Positions 1 through 9,574 of a stretch of DNA of 64,000 nucleotides are shown piece after piece. Position 1 is the stretch's first letter; each line of letters starts with the position of its first letter. The notes beneath the pieces were generated by a model, which saw nothing but the letters and a program-made list of their open reading frames with translations, searched no databases and was not told where the DNA came from. Position numbers and translations under genes: made by a program. Source of the DNA: Linnemannia hyalina (Eukaryota; Mortierellomycota; Mortierellomycetes; Mortierellales; Mortierellaceae); NCBI GenBank assembly GCA_019671135.1, contig JAHRHY010000024.1, positions 372,001 through 436,000 of the forward strand, read 5' to 3'.

Positions 1-142
1 TCATTATCTTAATAAACCCAGTTCACTTTTCTTTTCTTCAACTTACCTTACATCTTCATATAAATGCATGTGTTTGTGCTTGTGGTATGGTAAAGACGAG
101 CAATGACACGAACAGAGGTTTTTTTCTTTTTTTTTCTGATTA

Positions 143-409
143 TTTCTCTGACAAACAGCAGAGAGGCGGGATTTGGAAGTAAGGAGCTACAGACTTTGCT
201 CTTCAGTGCGGCGTCTACCAGTGACATTGTGGTCCGGAACCTGGCTCTGCACAACCATTGTTGGTGCTCTTCACAGCTTAAACGGAAGACAAAATAAAAT
301 TGGAAGCGAATAGAACGATTCCTCCCATCCTCTCCATCATCGATAACCCCCTCCTTCCAAACAAACTCTCCAACAACCGCTCGTCAGCAGAGTGTGGGTC
401 CTTGGTCGC
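143..409 (+). repeat. ~270-bp sub-repeat, copy 1 of 3 in the arm
   Basis: It begins TTTCTCTGACAAACAGC and ends GTCCTTGGTCGC. Blocks such as CTGGCTCTGC, TTAAACGGAAGA, AAACTCTCCAACAACCGC and CTCGTC recur in the same order at 2324..2580 and 2609..2882. This copy defines the outer end of the arm and lies upstream of tRNA-Ile. No coding role is evident. Confidence 0.8.
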
Positions 410-589
410 TCCAGGGCGCCTCCCTTCATCATGTGTGGCTAGCGAAGCGCAAACACGGGAAGAAGCCATCACGGGAAGAAGCCATCACGGGTGATGTAAG
501 CTCATCCTTGACTCCAGTCACCTCGGGGGCCTGTGTTGTCCTTGGATGTTTCTTGTCCTTGGCAGATATGCCCTTCATTTTTTTTTTTT

Positions 590-735
590 TTTTGATAGCT
601 TTCATTTTAACATTATTTTTTTCAATAGGTTTCATTTTAATATAATTTCTTTGATAGCTTTCATTTTAACATTATTTTTTGGGATAGCTTTTCATTTTAA
701 TAATAATTCTTCGACAAATCTTCATTTTATTCAGG
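590..735 (+). repeat. AT-rich tandem repeat, about 30-bp unit
   Basis: Four to five imperfect units, each containing TTTCATTTTAA followed by an AT-rich spacer and often GATAGC. The same tract is present in the other two large-repeat copies. Two perfect 16-base units (GGGAAGAAGCCATCAC) lie just upstream near 459..490. Confidence 0.75.
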
Positions 736-785
736 GTTGAGGGTTGTATAATTCATATTACGAAGGTATTATGAGCTGAAAGTAC

Positions 786-810
786 AAAATTGACAGAAAA
801 TGTCAATTTT
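786..810 (+). other. perfect 10-bp hairpin upstream of tRNA-Ile
   Basis: AAAATTGACA and TGTCAATTTT are perfect inverted repeats around a 5-base loop, about 50 bases before the tRNA-Ile gene. It is conserved in all three large-repeat copies. Function unknown. Confidence 0.6.
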
Positions 811-858
811 CAACAAACCAACGAACGATTGGTTGTCGCTTAGCTTTGGCTAGGTACT

Positions 859-931
859 GCTCGCTTAGCTTAGTCGGTAGAGCGTTGTGCTAATAACGCA
901 AAGGCCGCAGGTTCGATCCCTGCAGTGAGCA
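859..931 (+). tRNA. tRNA-Ile (anticodon AAU)
   Basis: A 73-nt cloverleaf. The acceptor GCTCGCT pairs with AGTGAGC (one G-T pair), followed by discriminator A. The D-arm is GCTTAGTCGGTAGAGC, the anticodon loop CTAATAA gives AAU, and the T-arm contains GGTTCGATCCC. There is no intron. The trailer carries a perfect palindrome ATCTCTCGAGAGAT (936..949) and then a T7 run (954..960), a typical RNA polymerase III terminator. Confidence 0.97.
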
Positions 932-2323
932 TAAGATCTCTCGAGAGATTCTCTTTTTTTGCTTTTTTTGTTTGTGCTTTTTCCCGGCCTGCATGTTAAC
1001 TTAACCTCGTCTTCTTTTGAAGAAAGAATTGAGTAACCATCTTTCTTTTTCGCTCAAAGTCCATCACACAATGTCGTTTTATCCAGAAACCTATATCATC
1101 ACATCTTTGAGGAGGATGGGCGTTTACTAACCAGCTTAAGTTGAATTCAAATCGTAATATATTCTTGAGGGTCTGGGCGAAGCAAAATTATTGTCAAAGA
1201 GCACAACCAGGGCTGCTTGTGCGTGCGACCAACCAACGGTCATCATCTTCGTTCATCCGTTTTTGATATCTTGCTGGCATTCTTCTTTCTTTTTTTTTCT
1301 TTTCAACCATTAATGGGATAGGCCCTTCACACCGTCTTCACTCCATCCTCTTCCTGTTCCTTTTCCTTCTGAGTAGCTCTTCAGGGTTAAGAGGATTATC
1401 TTTTTGATTTTTGTGTGCATATTTCAGACGGAAATGGATTTACGAGAGATAAAAGCGAGGCTGACCTTTATAAATGGAATACAAAGTTGGTGAAAGGCGC
1501 ATTTCTTCATCCCCTCTATCTGTTCTACCTTAATTGTTTAACCAACTCCATCTTGTTCAGAATACAAACAGGAAAAAGAAAAGGCACTTGCAACCACTAC
1601 CGAACCATCTAAAGCCATGTTTGTATCTAGCTTTCCGCTTTGTCGTGGAGAATGGCAACGATACCATGTGTGAAAAAGGGAGAAAATGACCAAACAGGAA
1701 CGGAGAGTGTTGAGAATGACAAACTGAGCCTCTGTGAGCGGCAAAAAAAACTCGGGGAGGAGGAGGAGGAGGTGGTGGAGGAGGACGCGATCCGGTGGTA
1801 TTACTTTTCTGAATGATCAATTATTCAAGAAAAAGGAATCGGCTTTTCTCATGACTTTCGGATCTCGGTGTATGGCATTGCAGCGCATCGCATAGGATGA
1901 GGGGGGGGAATGTCATATATGAAAAGTGAAATAAAAGGGGTCGTATACAAACAGCATTCAGGAAAAAGGCACGGGTTGTCCCCATTTTCCAAAGATTGAT
2001 GCCTGACTGGTTGCTCTTCTTTATTTTTTTTCTTGATGGATATTTGTAGGCAGTCAAGAGCTGAAGGAAAAAATAGAACAGCACTTGACGGAAAAGAACA
2101 TTTAACTGGGGTTCTGTGGCATCTGCCGCCTTTTGGGTATTCTTGTCTATAAGAAAGGAAGGAGCACTTGTTATCATTAACAAAAAGAAAGAACAATGAC
2201 AACGAGATAAAAGGGAAAGTAAGAGTGAGTGTGAGTAAGAAGAGGTAAAGGTAACTCTTCAGTTTCCGCAATTTTATGTCTCTAGTGAACAGCTCATGTT
2301 TTTTTTTTTTTTTGGTTCACAAT

Positions 2324-2580
2324 TTCATTCCTCTGACAAACAGCACAGAAAAGTCATTTGGAAGCAAAGAGGGACTACAGACCAAAATTCTTCAATGCAC
2401 CATCTATCAGCTATAGTCTGGTCTTGAACCTGGCTCTGCACAACGATTGTCAATAGTCTTTATAGCCTAAACGGAAGACAAAATAAAACTAGATACGAAT
2501 GAAGGGAATTCTTCGCATCCTTTCTATCACTGATAGCCACCTCTTTCCCAACAAACTCTCCAACAACCGCTCGTCAACAG
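2324..2580 (+). repeat. ~270-bp sub-repeat, copy 2 of 3
   Basis: The most diverged of the three sub-repeats in the arm. It starts at ATTCCTCTGACAAACAGC after a T-rich tract and ends CGCTCGTCAACAG, where copy 3 follows almost at once. Confidence 0.75.
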
Positions 2581-2608
2581 ATGTTATGTTTTTTTTTCGT
2601 ACGCAATT

Positions 2609-2882
2609 TCATTTCTCTAACAAACAGCATAGAGAAGTTATTTGGAAGTAAAAGGGGACTACAGACCAAACTCTTCAGTGCACCATCCACCAGTCGCAGT
2701 CCGGTCCAGAATCTGGCTCTGCGCAACAATTGTCGCTGCTCTTCACAGCTTAAACGGAAGATAAAATCAAACTAGATACAAATGAAGGGGATTCTTTCCA
2801 TGCTCTCCATCATTGACAACCTCGTCCTTCCAAACAAACTCTCCAACAACCGCTCGTCGGCAGCGCGTGGGTCCTTGGTCGC
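2609..2882 (+). repeat. ~270-bp sub-repeat, copy 3 of 3
   Basis: It starts TTTCTCTAACAAACAGC and ends GTCCTTGGTCGC, the same terminal block as copy 1. It ends about 125 bases before tRNA-Lys. A conserved tRNA-Lys leader, also seen at 56.5 kb, begins shortly after it. Confidence 0.75.
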
Positions 2883-3006
2883 CTCGTCTTTTCGCGAGTT
2901 TTCCTGACCTTGCACCTATAGAATGTCACGTGCGAGTTCGGACTTGGATTGCGGTGTCTGAAGAAAAGTGTCGTAGAAACCTGGTCGCCATCAGCAAAAG
3001 CCTCTA

Positions 3007-3079
3007 GCCCGGCTAGCTCAATCGGTAGAGCGTCAGACTCTTAATCTGAAGGCTGTGGGTTCGACCCCCACGTTGGGCG
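3007..3079 (+). tRNA. tRNA-Lys (anticodon CUU)
   Basis: A 73-nt cloverleaf. The acceptor GCCCGGC pairs with GTTGGGC, with discriminator G. The D-arm is GCTCAATCGGTAGAGC, the anticodon loop CTCTTAA gives CUU, and the T-arm contains GGTTCGACCCC. No intron. The trailer has a near-perfect palindrome (CTCCTGATT at 3092..3100, AATCAGGAG at 3102..3110) followed by TTTT at 3117..3120. Confidence 0.97.
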
Positions 3080-3387
3080 CTAGATCATCATCTCCTGATT
3101 CAATCAGGAGTCTCTCTTTTGCAATTTTTGGCTCTCTCTTGTAGAGGAGTGAGTAAGCGAATGATGGAAGGAAGGGGTTATGTCGACGCCTCATTCCCTT
3201 TTCTTTTCCAACACAACGCGCTCGCAAGAGCATCGGTTTCCTTTCTTTTTATTTCACTTCGTCGATTATAAGGAACGGTGCCTTAAGGAAGCAAGCATAA
3301 AACAAACAGTGCGGTTGGAGCAAAGGCTGTCAAGAGAAATAATGGCGATGACTTTTTGGAATCAGGTAAGAAAACACGTTGACGACT

Positions 3388-3473
3388 TTGAAGGCCTGAG
3401 GTGAGCCTTAACGCGCTCCCTTTTTTTCTTCCAAATGAAAGAGCTGTACTGTCTGTAGCGTTATCACCTCACT
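3388..3473 (+). repeat. 86-bp segment repeated inverted at 7617..7702
   Basis: It starts TTGAAGGCCTGAGG, bridges the inner end of the left arm (GGCC at 3393..3396) and continues past it. Its reverse complement lies at 7617..7702. The right arm lacks this continuation, so the core carries its own inverted piece of the arm junction. Confidence 0.85.
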
Positions 3474-3781
3474 ACCGCCACAAAAGGCCATGGTCGTTTC
3501 TAGGGTCATCTTCACCATTCCTCGTACTTTTTTATGACCTCTCCATTGTCTCTGGATCATTGTCGGTGTATTTTTGCGCCTCTCGATTGCCTTTTACTCA
3601 TAACGACCCTTTATTATTATTTGACGATACTAGCGTCTTTTACAAGAAACAGAGGAAAGTTACATCTAGGCTGCTAAAAGCCTCTGCGTCAAAAAAGTGC
3701 GAATGTGGCATCCTTTTTTTTTGATTGGTTTAACCGATCCAAAAACCAAGCTCTCGGTTAACCTAAACTAAAATTCACTTG
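3474..3781. other. non-coding stretch in the core
   Basis: No supportable gene. It contains a short inverted repeat (GGTTTAACCGA near 3728, TCGGTTAACC near 3752) just before the first 490-bp element. Confidence 0.5.
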
Positions 3782-4241
3782 GGAGGCCTTTCAAGTCCAA
3801 ATTATCATATGGTGTTTGTTACATCCCCGTAGATCTTGACGATAACCACAGCGATCATTAGATAAGAATGTATGTAACATTCCTTGTGGACTATCCTACT
3901 AAACACTATGATATTCTTCAAACAACAAAGTCTTCTTATTTTTCGCACGTCAATTACTTGAATGTCTCCATCTACTATTAAACTGTACCCATCACTGCAA
4001 GATTCAGCAGAGTAGTTCTTGTATGTGATCATCTAAAGCACTTTTACTCTCAGCTGTATCTTTGAGGCGAAATACAGGGGGAGATTACATTTTAAAAAAC
4101 CTTATGCTGTCTTCTGCTATTTTATTATATGTTCTGTCGCCGACTATGAAGAGATATGTCAGCTATGGAAGTCAACACTGCAGTCTTTGGGATTTAGATA
4201 TTTTTTATATGCTTTTTTATATCCTTTGCACATGGAGGGGT
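3782..4241 (+). mobile_element. 490-bp dispersed element, copy 1
   Basis: First of four same-strand copies of a short element starting GGAGGCCTTTCA and normally ending GGGGCCGC. This copy is about 35 bases shorter internally and its 3' end reads GAGGGGT. CACTTG occurs just before the start and again just after the end and may be a target duplication. It has no transposase; the antisense frames starting M-I-T-Y-K-N-Y are shared by copies and are remnants at most. Confidence 0.75.
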
Positions 4242-5393
4242 CACTTGTGTCAGCGAGAGGCGCATGGTTCAACAGAAACTCACGCACATACGCACACTCA
4301 CTATCTATGCGCCACGAAGGCGCATACATGTTATTTTTTTTCTTTCTTCCTCATTTGTGCTTTTGTCGTTTATCAAAAGCCACCCTTATTTCTTTTATCT
4401 TCGCCAACGAATCGATTTGCATCTTTGGTAACAAACGGAGTGATTAGGAAGTCGTTCAAAAAAATTGCAAATCTGAGTTGTCGCATTTTTTTAGTTGCTT
4501 GAGAGTTGGTCAGGAATGCATAGCATTTTCTCATCATACAATACATATACATACACCATGCGCACACACATTGTAACGCATACTAGCACACGCATAGATT
4601 CATGTATTTTGTTGTTCACTCCTCTTCACCTATTTCTCGCAACATCCAACAGGATGACAATTTTCTGACTGTAATGCCTCTTCAAACCTTGAAACCTGAG
4701 TGGACATGTCCAAAACACTAAATTTGAAAATGATGGACAGGACGCCCGCTCACGTAACCTGGACGCGGCCTTCCAGGGTGTCCAGTTTCCTAAAATGTTA
4801 ACTCGGTGTCCATTCACCTGCTAAAAAAAGGCAGAAATAGGTGTCCAGGCACATAATTGGGGCGTGTTTTCGCATTTGTCAATTGCTCGGGCTATAGGCA
4901 CGCTAGCGGCATGAAGTTTGTCTCTCTGGGTAGCAGTGAACCATAGCTTCCTTCCATAGAAGTTGGTGACTCTAAGAGTATGTATCTCCCACCTGACAGC
5001 CGAAAAAAACAAAAAAGGACACGCCATGGGCGTGCGGCGTAGATCTTCGCGCGACATGCAGGCAAATTGCACGCCAATCATGCATGCATCCACTAAAACG
5101 AAATGAAGAAAAATATATAAAAAATCCGGTGAATCCATCTTTTTTCTTCCTTTCTTTTCTCCGTCCTCGGCGTCCCCCATCCTCTTCTTTCTTGCTTCTT
5201 TCTTTCTTTGCTATTCCCATTCCTTCATCCCTCTCTTCGTCCTTACTCCCTACGTCCCTGTTCAGTCTCTCTCACTCTCGCAGTTGTGTTTATCTTTGAC
5301 TTTCATTGTAGTATCCATTCCTTCCTTCACATCAAGCCATCCTTCCTTCACATTGACACCTGCTCTTCCGCCATCATCGCCTCTCGTGCCGTC
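4242..5393. other. non-coding stretch, promoter-like 3' part
   Basis: No recognisable gene. It contains CA-rich DNA (4280..4330), a block with repeated GTGTCCA/TGGACA words between 4698 and 4850, and a pyrimidine-rich tract (5140..5290) of the kind often found upstream of fungal start codons. It precedes the broken gene at 5394. Confidence 0.4.
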
Positions 5394-6475
5394 ATGACCA
5401 AAGCCAAAAAAAATACCTCTCAGCCGCCCCAAGTACGTTCTGCTGTCCATATCTGCAGGTTGACGAGGCAACATTTGTAGAGTAAACACAGTGATGCTAA
5501 CATTTCCATTCATCCTTTCTTCGTTCTTTTTTTTCCAATCAGAAGAAGGGGGAGACCCCAATGTCCAAAAAGGAAGAAGACAAGTCAAAGGAGGCCTTTC
5601 AGGTCCAAGTTATCATATGGTGTTTGTTACATCTCTGTAGATCTCGACAATATCCATAGCGACTATGGGATGAGAATGTATATATGATACCAAGCATATA
5701 AGACAACCATTGTAACATTTTTTGTTTAACTATCCTACTAAACACCAACCTATTCTCCAAACAACAAAGTCTTCTTATTTTTCGCACACCAAACTCTTGA
5801 ATATGTCCATCTACTATTAACCTGTAACCCTCACTGCAAGATTCGACAGAGTAGTTCTTGTATGTGATCATCTAAAGCACTTGTATTCTCAACTGTATCT
5901 TTGTCGTGAAATACAGGGGAGAGATTACATTTTAAAAATTCTTGTGCTGTCTATTGCTATTTTATTCTGTGTTCTGTTGCCCACTATGAAGAGATATGCC
6001 AGTTATGGAAGTCAACACTCCGTTCCTTGGACTTTGGATATTTTTTATATGCCTTTTTATATCCTCTGCACATGAAGGGGCCGCAAAGGTATACCTTATG
6101 CAAAGAATTGTCCACATTGCATTGTTGAATGGTTGTGATGTTCATGTTCTCTTCATTTTGGCTAACGTTTTTTTATTTTTTCAGGCGCGAAAGCTCCCAA
6201 GCAACCCAAATCCCGATCACTTCCTACGTACAGCATCCTCAAGTTTTGTGTCACAAGCACAGGCGGCCCTGCTACAATCGAACACTACTCAAATCAGCAA
6301 GAGTCAAGCGGCCCAGCCCCATCAAGTCTGGCAGTCGAGGCTAGCCAAAATCCACCACCAACAATAGTATGCCGACCAACTCTCTCGCCTGTATGCTCAA
6401 ATGGCTGGAGACGGGCACCAACAAGGCAAGGGTGTACGGGCGTCAAAATACCGCTGTTGGAGCGAAGCTTGAGTC
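5394..6475 (+). pseudogene. small gene broken by a 490-bp element
   Basis: Unrecognised gene. A plausible exon 1 is 5394..5432 (starts MTKAKKNTSQPPQ, donor GTACGT). Exon 2 is 5543..5590 (lysine/glutamate-rich, ends DKSK). The next bases should be the donor GTATAC, but a 490-bp element sits exactly there; the GTATAC donor reappears at 6089 after a duplicated AAAG. The acceptor TTTTTTCAG ends at 6184. Exon 3 in the expected phase is open to a TAG at 6365 and reopens to a TGA near 6472; another frame stays open across that TAG. If the element is spliced out with the intron the gene might survive, but the split frames argue for decay. Confidence 0.35.
5591..6084 (+). mobile_element. 490-bp dispersed element, copy 2, with 4-bp target duplication
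   Basis: Best-defined copy. It starts GAGGCCTTTCA and ends GGGGCCGC; AAAG lies immediately before (5587..5590) and immediately after (6085..6088). The ends are weak inverted repeats (GAGGCC against GCGGCC on the other strand). No coding capacity is supported, so it looks like a non-autonomous DNA element. Confidence 0.8.
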
Positions 6476-7616
6476 AAAGCAGGACGTCCTCTTCAACTCG
6501 ACAAGAAGCTTAACACAGCCTGCAAACTGGTGTGGTGATGTGATGGGGATCTGGCGTTCTTGTGACCACCGTTTTGTAGTGTAGAAAATGATAATAAATA
6601 ATTCGGAACCGAGCCATTGGCTCGAGGTGCTTCTTTTCTCCTACTCTTTTTGATCCATTCTTTAATGTGTTTCCTTTGAACAAACGCCATTGAAAGCAGG
6701 ATCAGCGCCCTCTTTATTCTCGACCTCCCTTATGTCGCGACCGATGTCAGGCGTGCGAAGACATACGGGCGATCGAACAGTCGGGACGCGCGACAGCCAG
6801 CATACCACACAAGGGTCTACTTCATTGTCAGCACCCCTTCACTCTATTTTCTTCGGCTTGTCTGTCCTATCCTTGACACTTTGCGCCCTCCTGATGCCAT
6901 AGAGATCCACTTTTCGTCCTGCCGACGTTTTCGCCAGACCTCCGCTGTTGCAGCCCAACACCCGACCACAAGCCGATCTATCGTCTAACAGCGGACTGCG
7001 GTGCAACTGTCAACATATATTATGGATTAGTCGGTGCCCAAGGGTCTACTTTACTGTTAGCATTCTTTCCCCTCATTCTTTCCCCCTCTTTTTATTTTTA
7101 GTTTGTTTATTCTATCGATCTCACATATGCGAACTCCTTGGTCCTCTCCACAGTTCATTCTTACGGATATAGTCCTAGCTCCACTACCCATTTGTTTAGA
7201 CTAGATCCCTCACAGATAGTCTTTGTTTACATCATCGCTACACTGGTACCGCCTATCTCCTGGGACGGCGCAAGGAAGCGATTAGACAAATACAAGGAGG
7301 CTTATGCCTACGTCTTTAATCGGTCGAATGGTACAGGAGCAGGAGTGATTGAGGGCGGTAACGCTGTCAACTTTAACGATGAGTTGGAGAGTCGATGCAT
7401 GCCTTGTTTAAGCATTGCCCGAGGGTCAAGCCTCCATTTGAGATAAAATCGAATTTCAGGGGGGGGGGTTTGTGTGTTCAGAAAGACGAACTATTCCATT
7501 GCAAAGTTGGCAGCTGTTGGTAACGAAGATGGAGGGAAAGCAGCCGAAAAGGTTGTGGAGATATCAGATGGCGAGGAATGTCAGAATATTGCCGGCGATC
7601 AGGAATGGCTTTTAGC
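6476..7616. other. gene-poor stretch with diverged repeats
   Basis: No intact gene. Two related blocks share AAGGGTCTACTT (near 6812 and 7039). A poly-G run lies at 7460..7468. One remnant of a possible DNA-binding domain is listed separately. Confidence 0.4.
7240..7446 (+). pseudogene. possible Myb/SANT-like domain remnant
   Basis: A short open segment contains KRLDKYKEAYAYVFNRS followed by GTGAGVIEGG. This resembles the C-terminal part of Myb/SANT-like DNA-binding domains found in transposon-associated proteins of early-diverging fungi. It has no start or downstream continuation and the frame closes at 7446. The family call is from memory of composition and spacing, so it is weak; it could be an unrelated fragment. 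Confidence 0.25.
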
Positions 7617-7702
7617 AGTGAGGTGATAACGCTACAGACAGTACAGCTCTTTCATTTGGAAGAAAAAAAGGGAGCGCGTTAAGGCTCACCTCAGGCCTTC
7701 AA
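7617..7702 (-). repeat. inverted copy of 3388..3473
   Basis: Reverse complement of the left-arm junction segment. It ends at TCAGGCCTTCAA and is followed within about 12 bases by the first TGTCAGAATA cluster. Confidence 0.85.
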
Positions 7703-7713
7703 GGAATAAGATA

Positions 7714-7920
7714 AACTGACATTAGATGTCAGAATAACTAATCTGACTGTAATGTCAGAATAAGCTTATATGAGATAATCTGACTTAACCATATTTTTTT
7801 CATTGGATGTCAGAATAATGTTTTCCTGGCTAATCTGACATGAGCTGTCAAATTATCTTTTTCAAGAAAATGCTATTCTGACATTCCACTAATGTCAGAT
7901 TATCTGGATATTCTGACATG
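7714..7920. repeat. TGTCAGAATA palindromic cluster 1
   Basis: About ten occurrences on both strands of a short word (TGTCAGAATA or CTGACAT, with variants). Several are arranged as back-to-back palindromes, for example AATCTGACTGTAATGTCAGA. A related cluster lies at 11361..11612 beside the right arm. Confidence 0.8.
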
Positions 7921-8149
7921 TAATACTCATATGGCGCTCTTTTTAGAGAGCTGCTCGACTGTAATATAGTGAAATCTAAGGGTTGTTTAAGCACTGACGT
8001 AAATGAGAATGTGTGTGCTTAATACTTCTACTACCGTCAGTGTCAATTTTTTTTAAAAAGAGTCGATATGACGAAAGAGGCACTTAGGAAACGCACCGGT
8101 CTGATGCCGCCAAGAACGCGAGTTCTGTTGCGGTATCTTGAATGCAAGG

Positions 8150-8642
8150 GAGGCCTTTCACGTCCAAATTATCATATGGTGTTTGTTACATCTCTGTAGA
8201 TCTCGACGATATCCATAGCGACTATGAGATGAGAATGTATATATGATACCAAGCATGTAAGACAACCATTGTAACATTTTTTGTTAACTATCCTACTAAA
8301 TACTATGATATTCTTCAAACAACAAAGTCTTCTTATTTTTTGCACACCAATCTCTTGAATGTCTCCATCTACTATTAAACTGTACCCCCCACTGCAAGAT
8401 TCAGCAGGGTAGTTCTTGTATCTGATCATCTAAAACACTTGTACTCTCAACTGTATCTTTGGAGCGAAATACAGAGGAGAGATTACATTTTAAAAAATCT
8501 TGTGCTGTCTATTGCTATTTTATTCTGTGTTCTATTGCCCACTATGAAGAGATATGTCAGTTATGGAAGTCAACACTCCGTTCCTTGGACTTTGGATATT
8601 TTTTATATGCTTTTTTATATCCTCTGCACATGGAGGGGCCGC
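8150..8642 (+). mobile_element. 490-bp dispersed element, copy 3
   Basis: Full-length copy starting GAGGCCTTTCA and ending GGGGCCGC. The preceding AAGG and following TAAA do not match, so no target duplication is visible; the flank may have changed or the copy may have moved by recombination. Confidence 0.8.
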
Positions 8643-8889
8643 TAAAAAAGATGAAATGCCCAAGGACGAAGGGTACTGAAAAGGAGGGATGGGCGAGCCA
8701 TAAAGAGAGAAAGATTATATTACTACACAGGGGGCATAATTAAGGAAGGAAGGAAGGCCCGATTACTAGTGCTGGTGGAGATGTAGTTAAGGTGGTAACG
8801 CGTCTATCTTTAATGGAGAGGATAAGAAAACTCACGCGTACATAGTTCATATCCTTCCCAATTTACAACTAAAGGAAGACCCAGCCTTT

Positions 8890-8956
8890 ACAGTCGAAAG
8901 TGGTTTTTGCGGTCAGTTTGATAGTGGAAATGACCATAAAAACCACTTTCGACTGT
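8890..8956. other. 19-bp-stem hairpin
   Basis: ACAGTCGAAAGTGGTTTTT at 8890..8908 is the exact reverse complement of 8938..8956, with a 29-base loop that itself contains GGTCA/TGACC. It could be a terminal-repeat junction or a transcribed hairpin. Confidence 0.75.
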
Positions 8957-9230
8957 ACCTTTAAGGAAACGACCAACAAAAAATAATCATGACGTTACCA
9001 CCACCAAAATTATTTAGCTATAGTGCTCAGGCCGAGTCTAGTGTCCAAAATGATGTTTTCTGGCTGCCGAATGAGATCTACCCAGCCTGGCGCCCTGAGA
9101 GTGATACAGGGAGAAAGCGTAGATGGCCTTCTATCCAATACAACTACTCCCATCGCATTCGGATGCCTGTGAGAAAAGCTATTGCTGATGTAAAAAAAGA
9201 TCTCAAGTCTGAATTCGCCTGGTCGTTTTG

Positions 9231-9320
9231 GCCTAATTTTACTTTCATGGAAGGTGCCCGTTTTTCTAATTTTACTTTTATGGAGATTGGTCGTTTTGCC
9301 TATTTTACTTTTATGGAAAC
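9231..9320 (+). repeat. three ~33-bp tandem repeats
   Basis: The unit contains AATTTTACTTTTATGGA followed by a variable part with CGTTTT. In one open frame it reads as repeats of NFTFME, but I do not recognise a protein. Confidence 0.6.
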
Positions 9321-9515
9321 GACCAACCTACGGCCGGCAGTAGCTGCTTGCGCTGCAGCACGAAGAAAGACATGAAACATGGAACACAGAGAGAGGTGGT
9401 AGAAGGAAAAATGGCAAGAAAGATATACATGCATACATGTGAAACAAGTAGAGGTAACAGAATATGGGAGTCCCAACACGCCAACAGCTTTGTCCAAAAA
9501 GAGGACAAAACGCTA

Positions 9516-9574
9516 GGCTCGCTTCCATCCAAAAGTTTCCAACCCTCGTAATATGAAATGGATGGAAGCGAGCC
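9516..9574. other. 16-bp-stem hairpin
   Basis: GGCTCGCTTCCATCCA at 9516..9531 is the exact reverse complement of 9559..9574 (27-base loop). The outer flanks (ACAAAACGC and its complement) extend the pairing imperfectly. Confidence 0.75.

Larger units (their letters stand above)
143..3396 (+). repeat. 3.25-kb tRNA-bearing inverted repeat, left arm
   Basis: Left arm of a long inverted repeat. Position p here pairs with position 15015-p in the arm at 11619..14872, and positions 143..3130 recur in direct orientation at 24512..27499 (offset 24369). All open frames inside the three copies translate identically, so the copies are close to 100% identical; the one difference I saw is at the outer edge (G here at 150, A in the others). 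The arm holds tRNA-Ile, tRNA-Lys, three ~270-bp sub-repeats, an AT-rich tandem repeat and a GGA/GGT tract near 1758..1785. I recognise no transposase or other protein gene in it. It could be a segmental duplication, a foldback-type element or partly an assembly product. Confidence 0.93.

Noticed and set aside
1557..1820. ORF with a ten-proline run in the large repeat
   Set aside because: The prolines come from a GGA/GGT simple repeat; no other support.
1849..2271. 140-residue minus-strand ORF, the longest in the large repeat, present identically in all three copies
   Set aside because: Hydrophobic then low-complexity composition, overlaps another equally long frame, and matches no domain I know. 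Identity between copies only reflects recent duplication.
3033..3233. ORF antisense to tRNA-Lys ending NVGVEPTAFRLRV (also 11782..11982 and 56212..56505)
   Set aside because: Classic spurious translation of the antisense strand of a tRNA gene.
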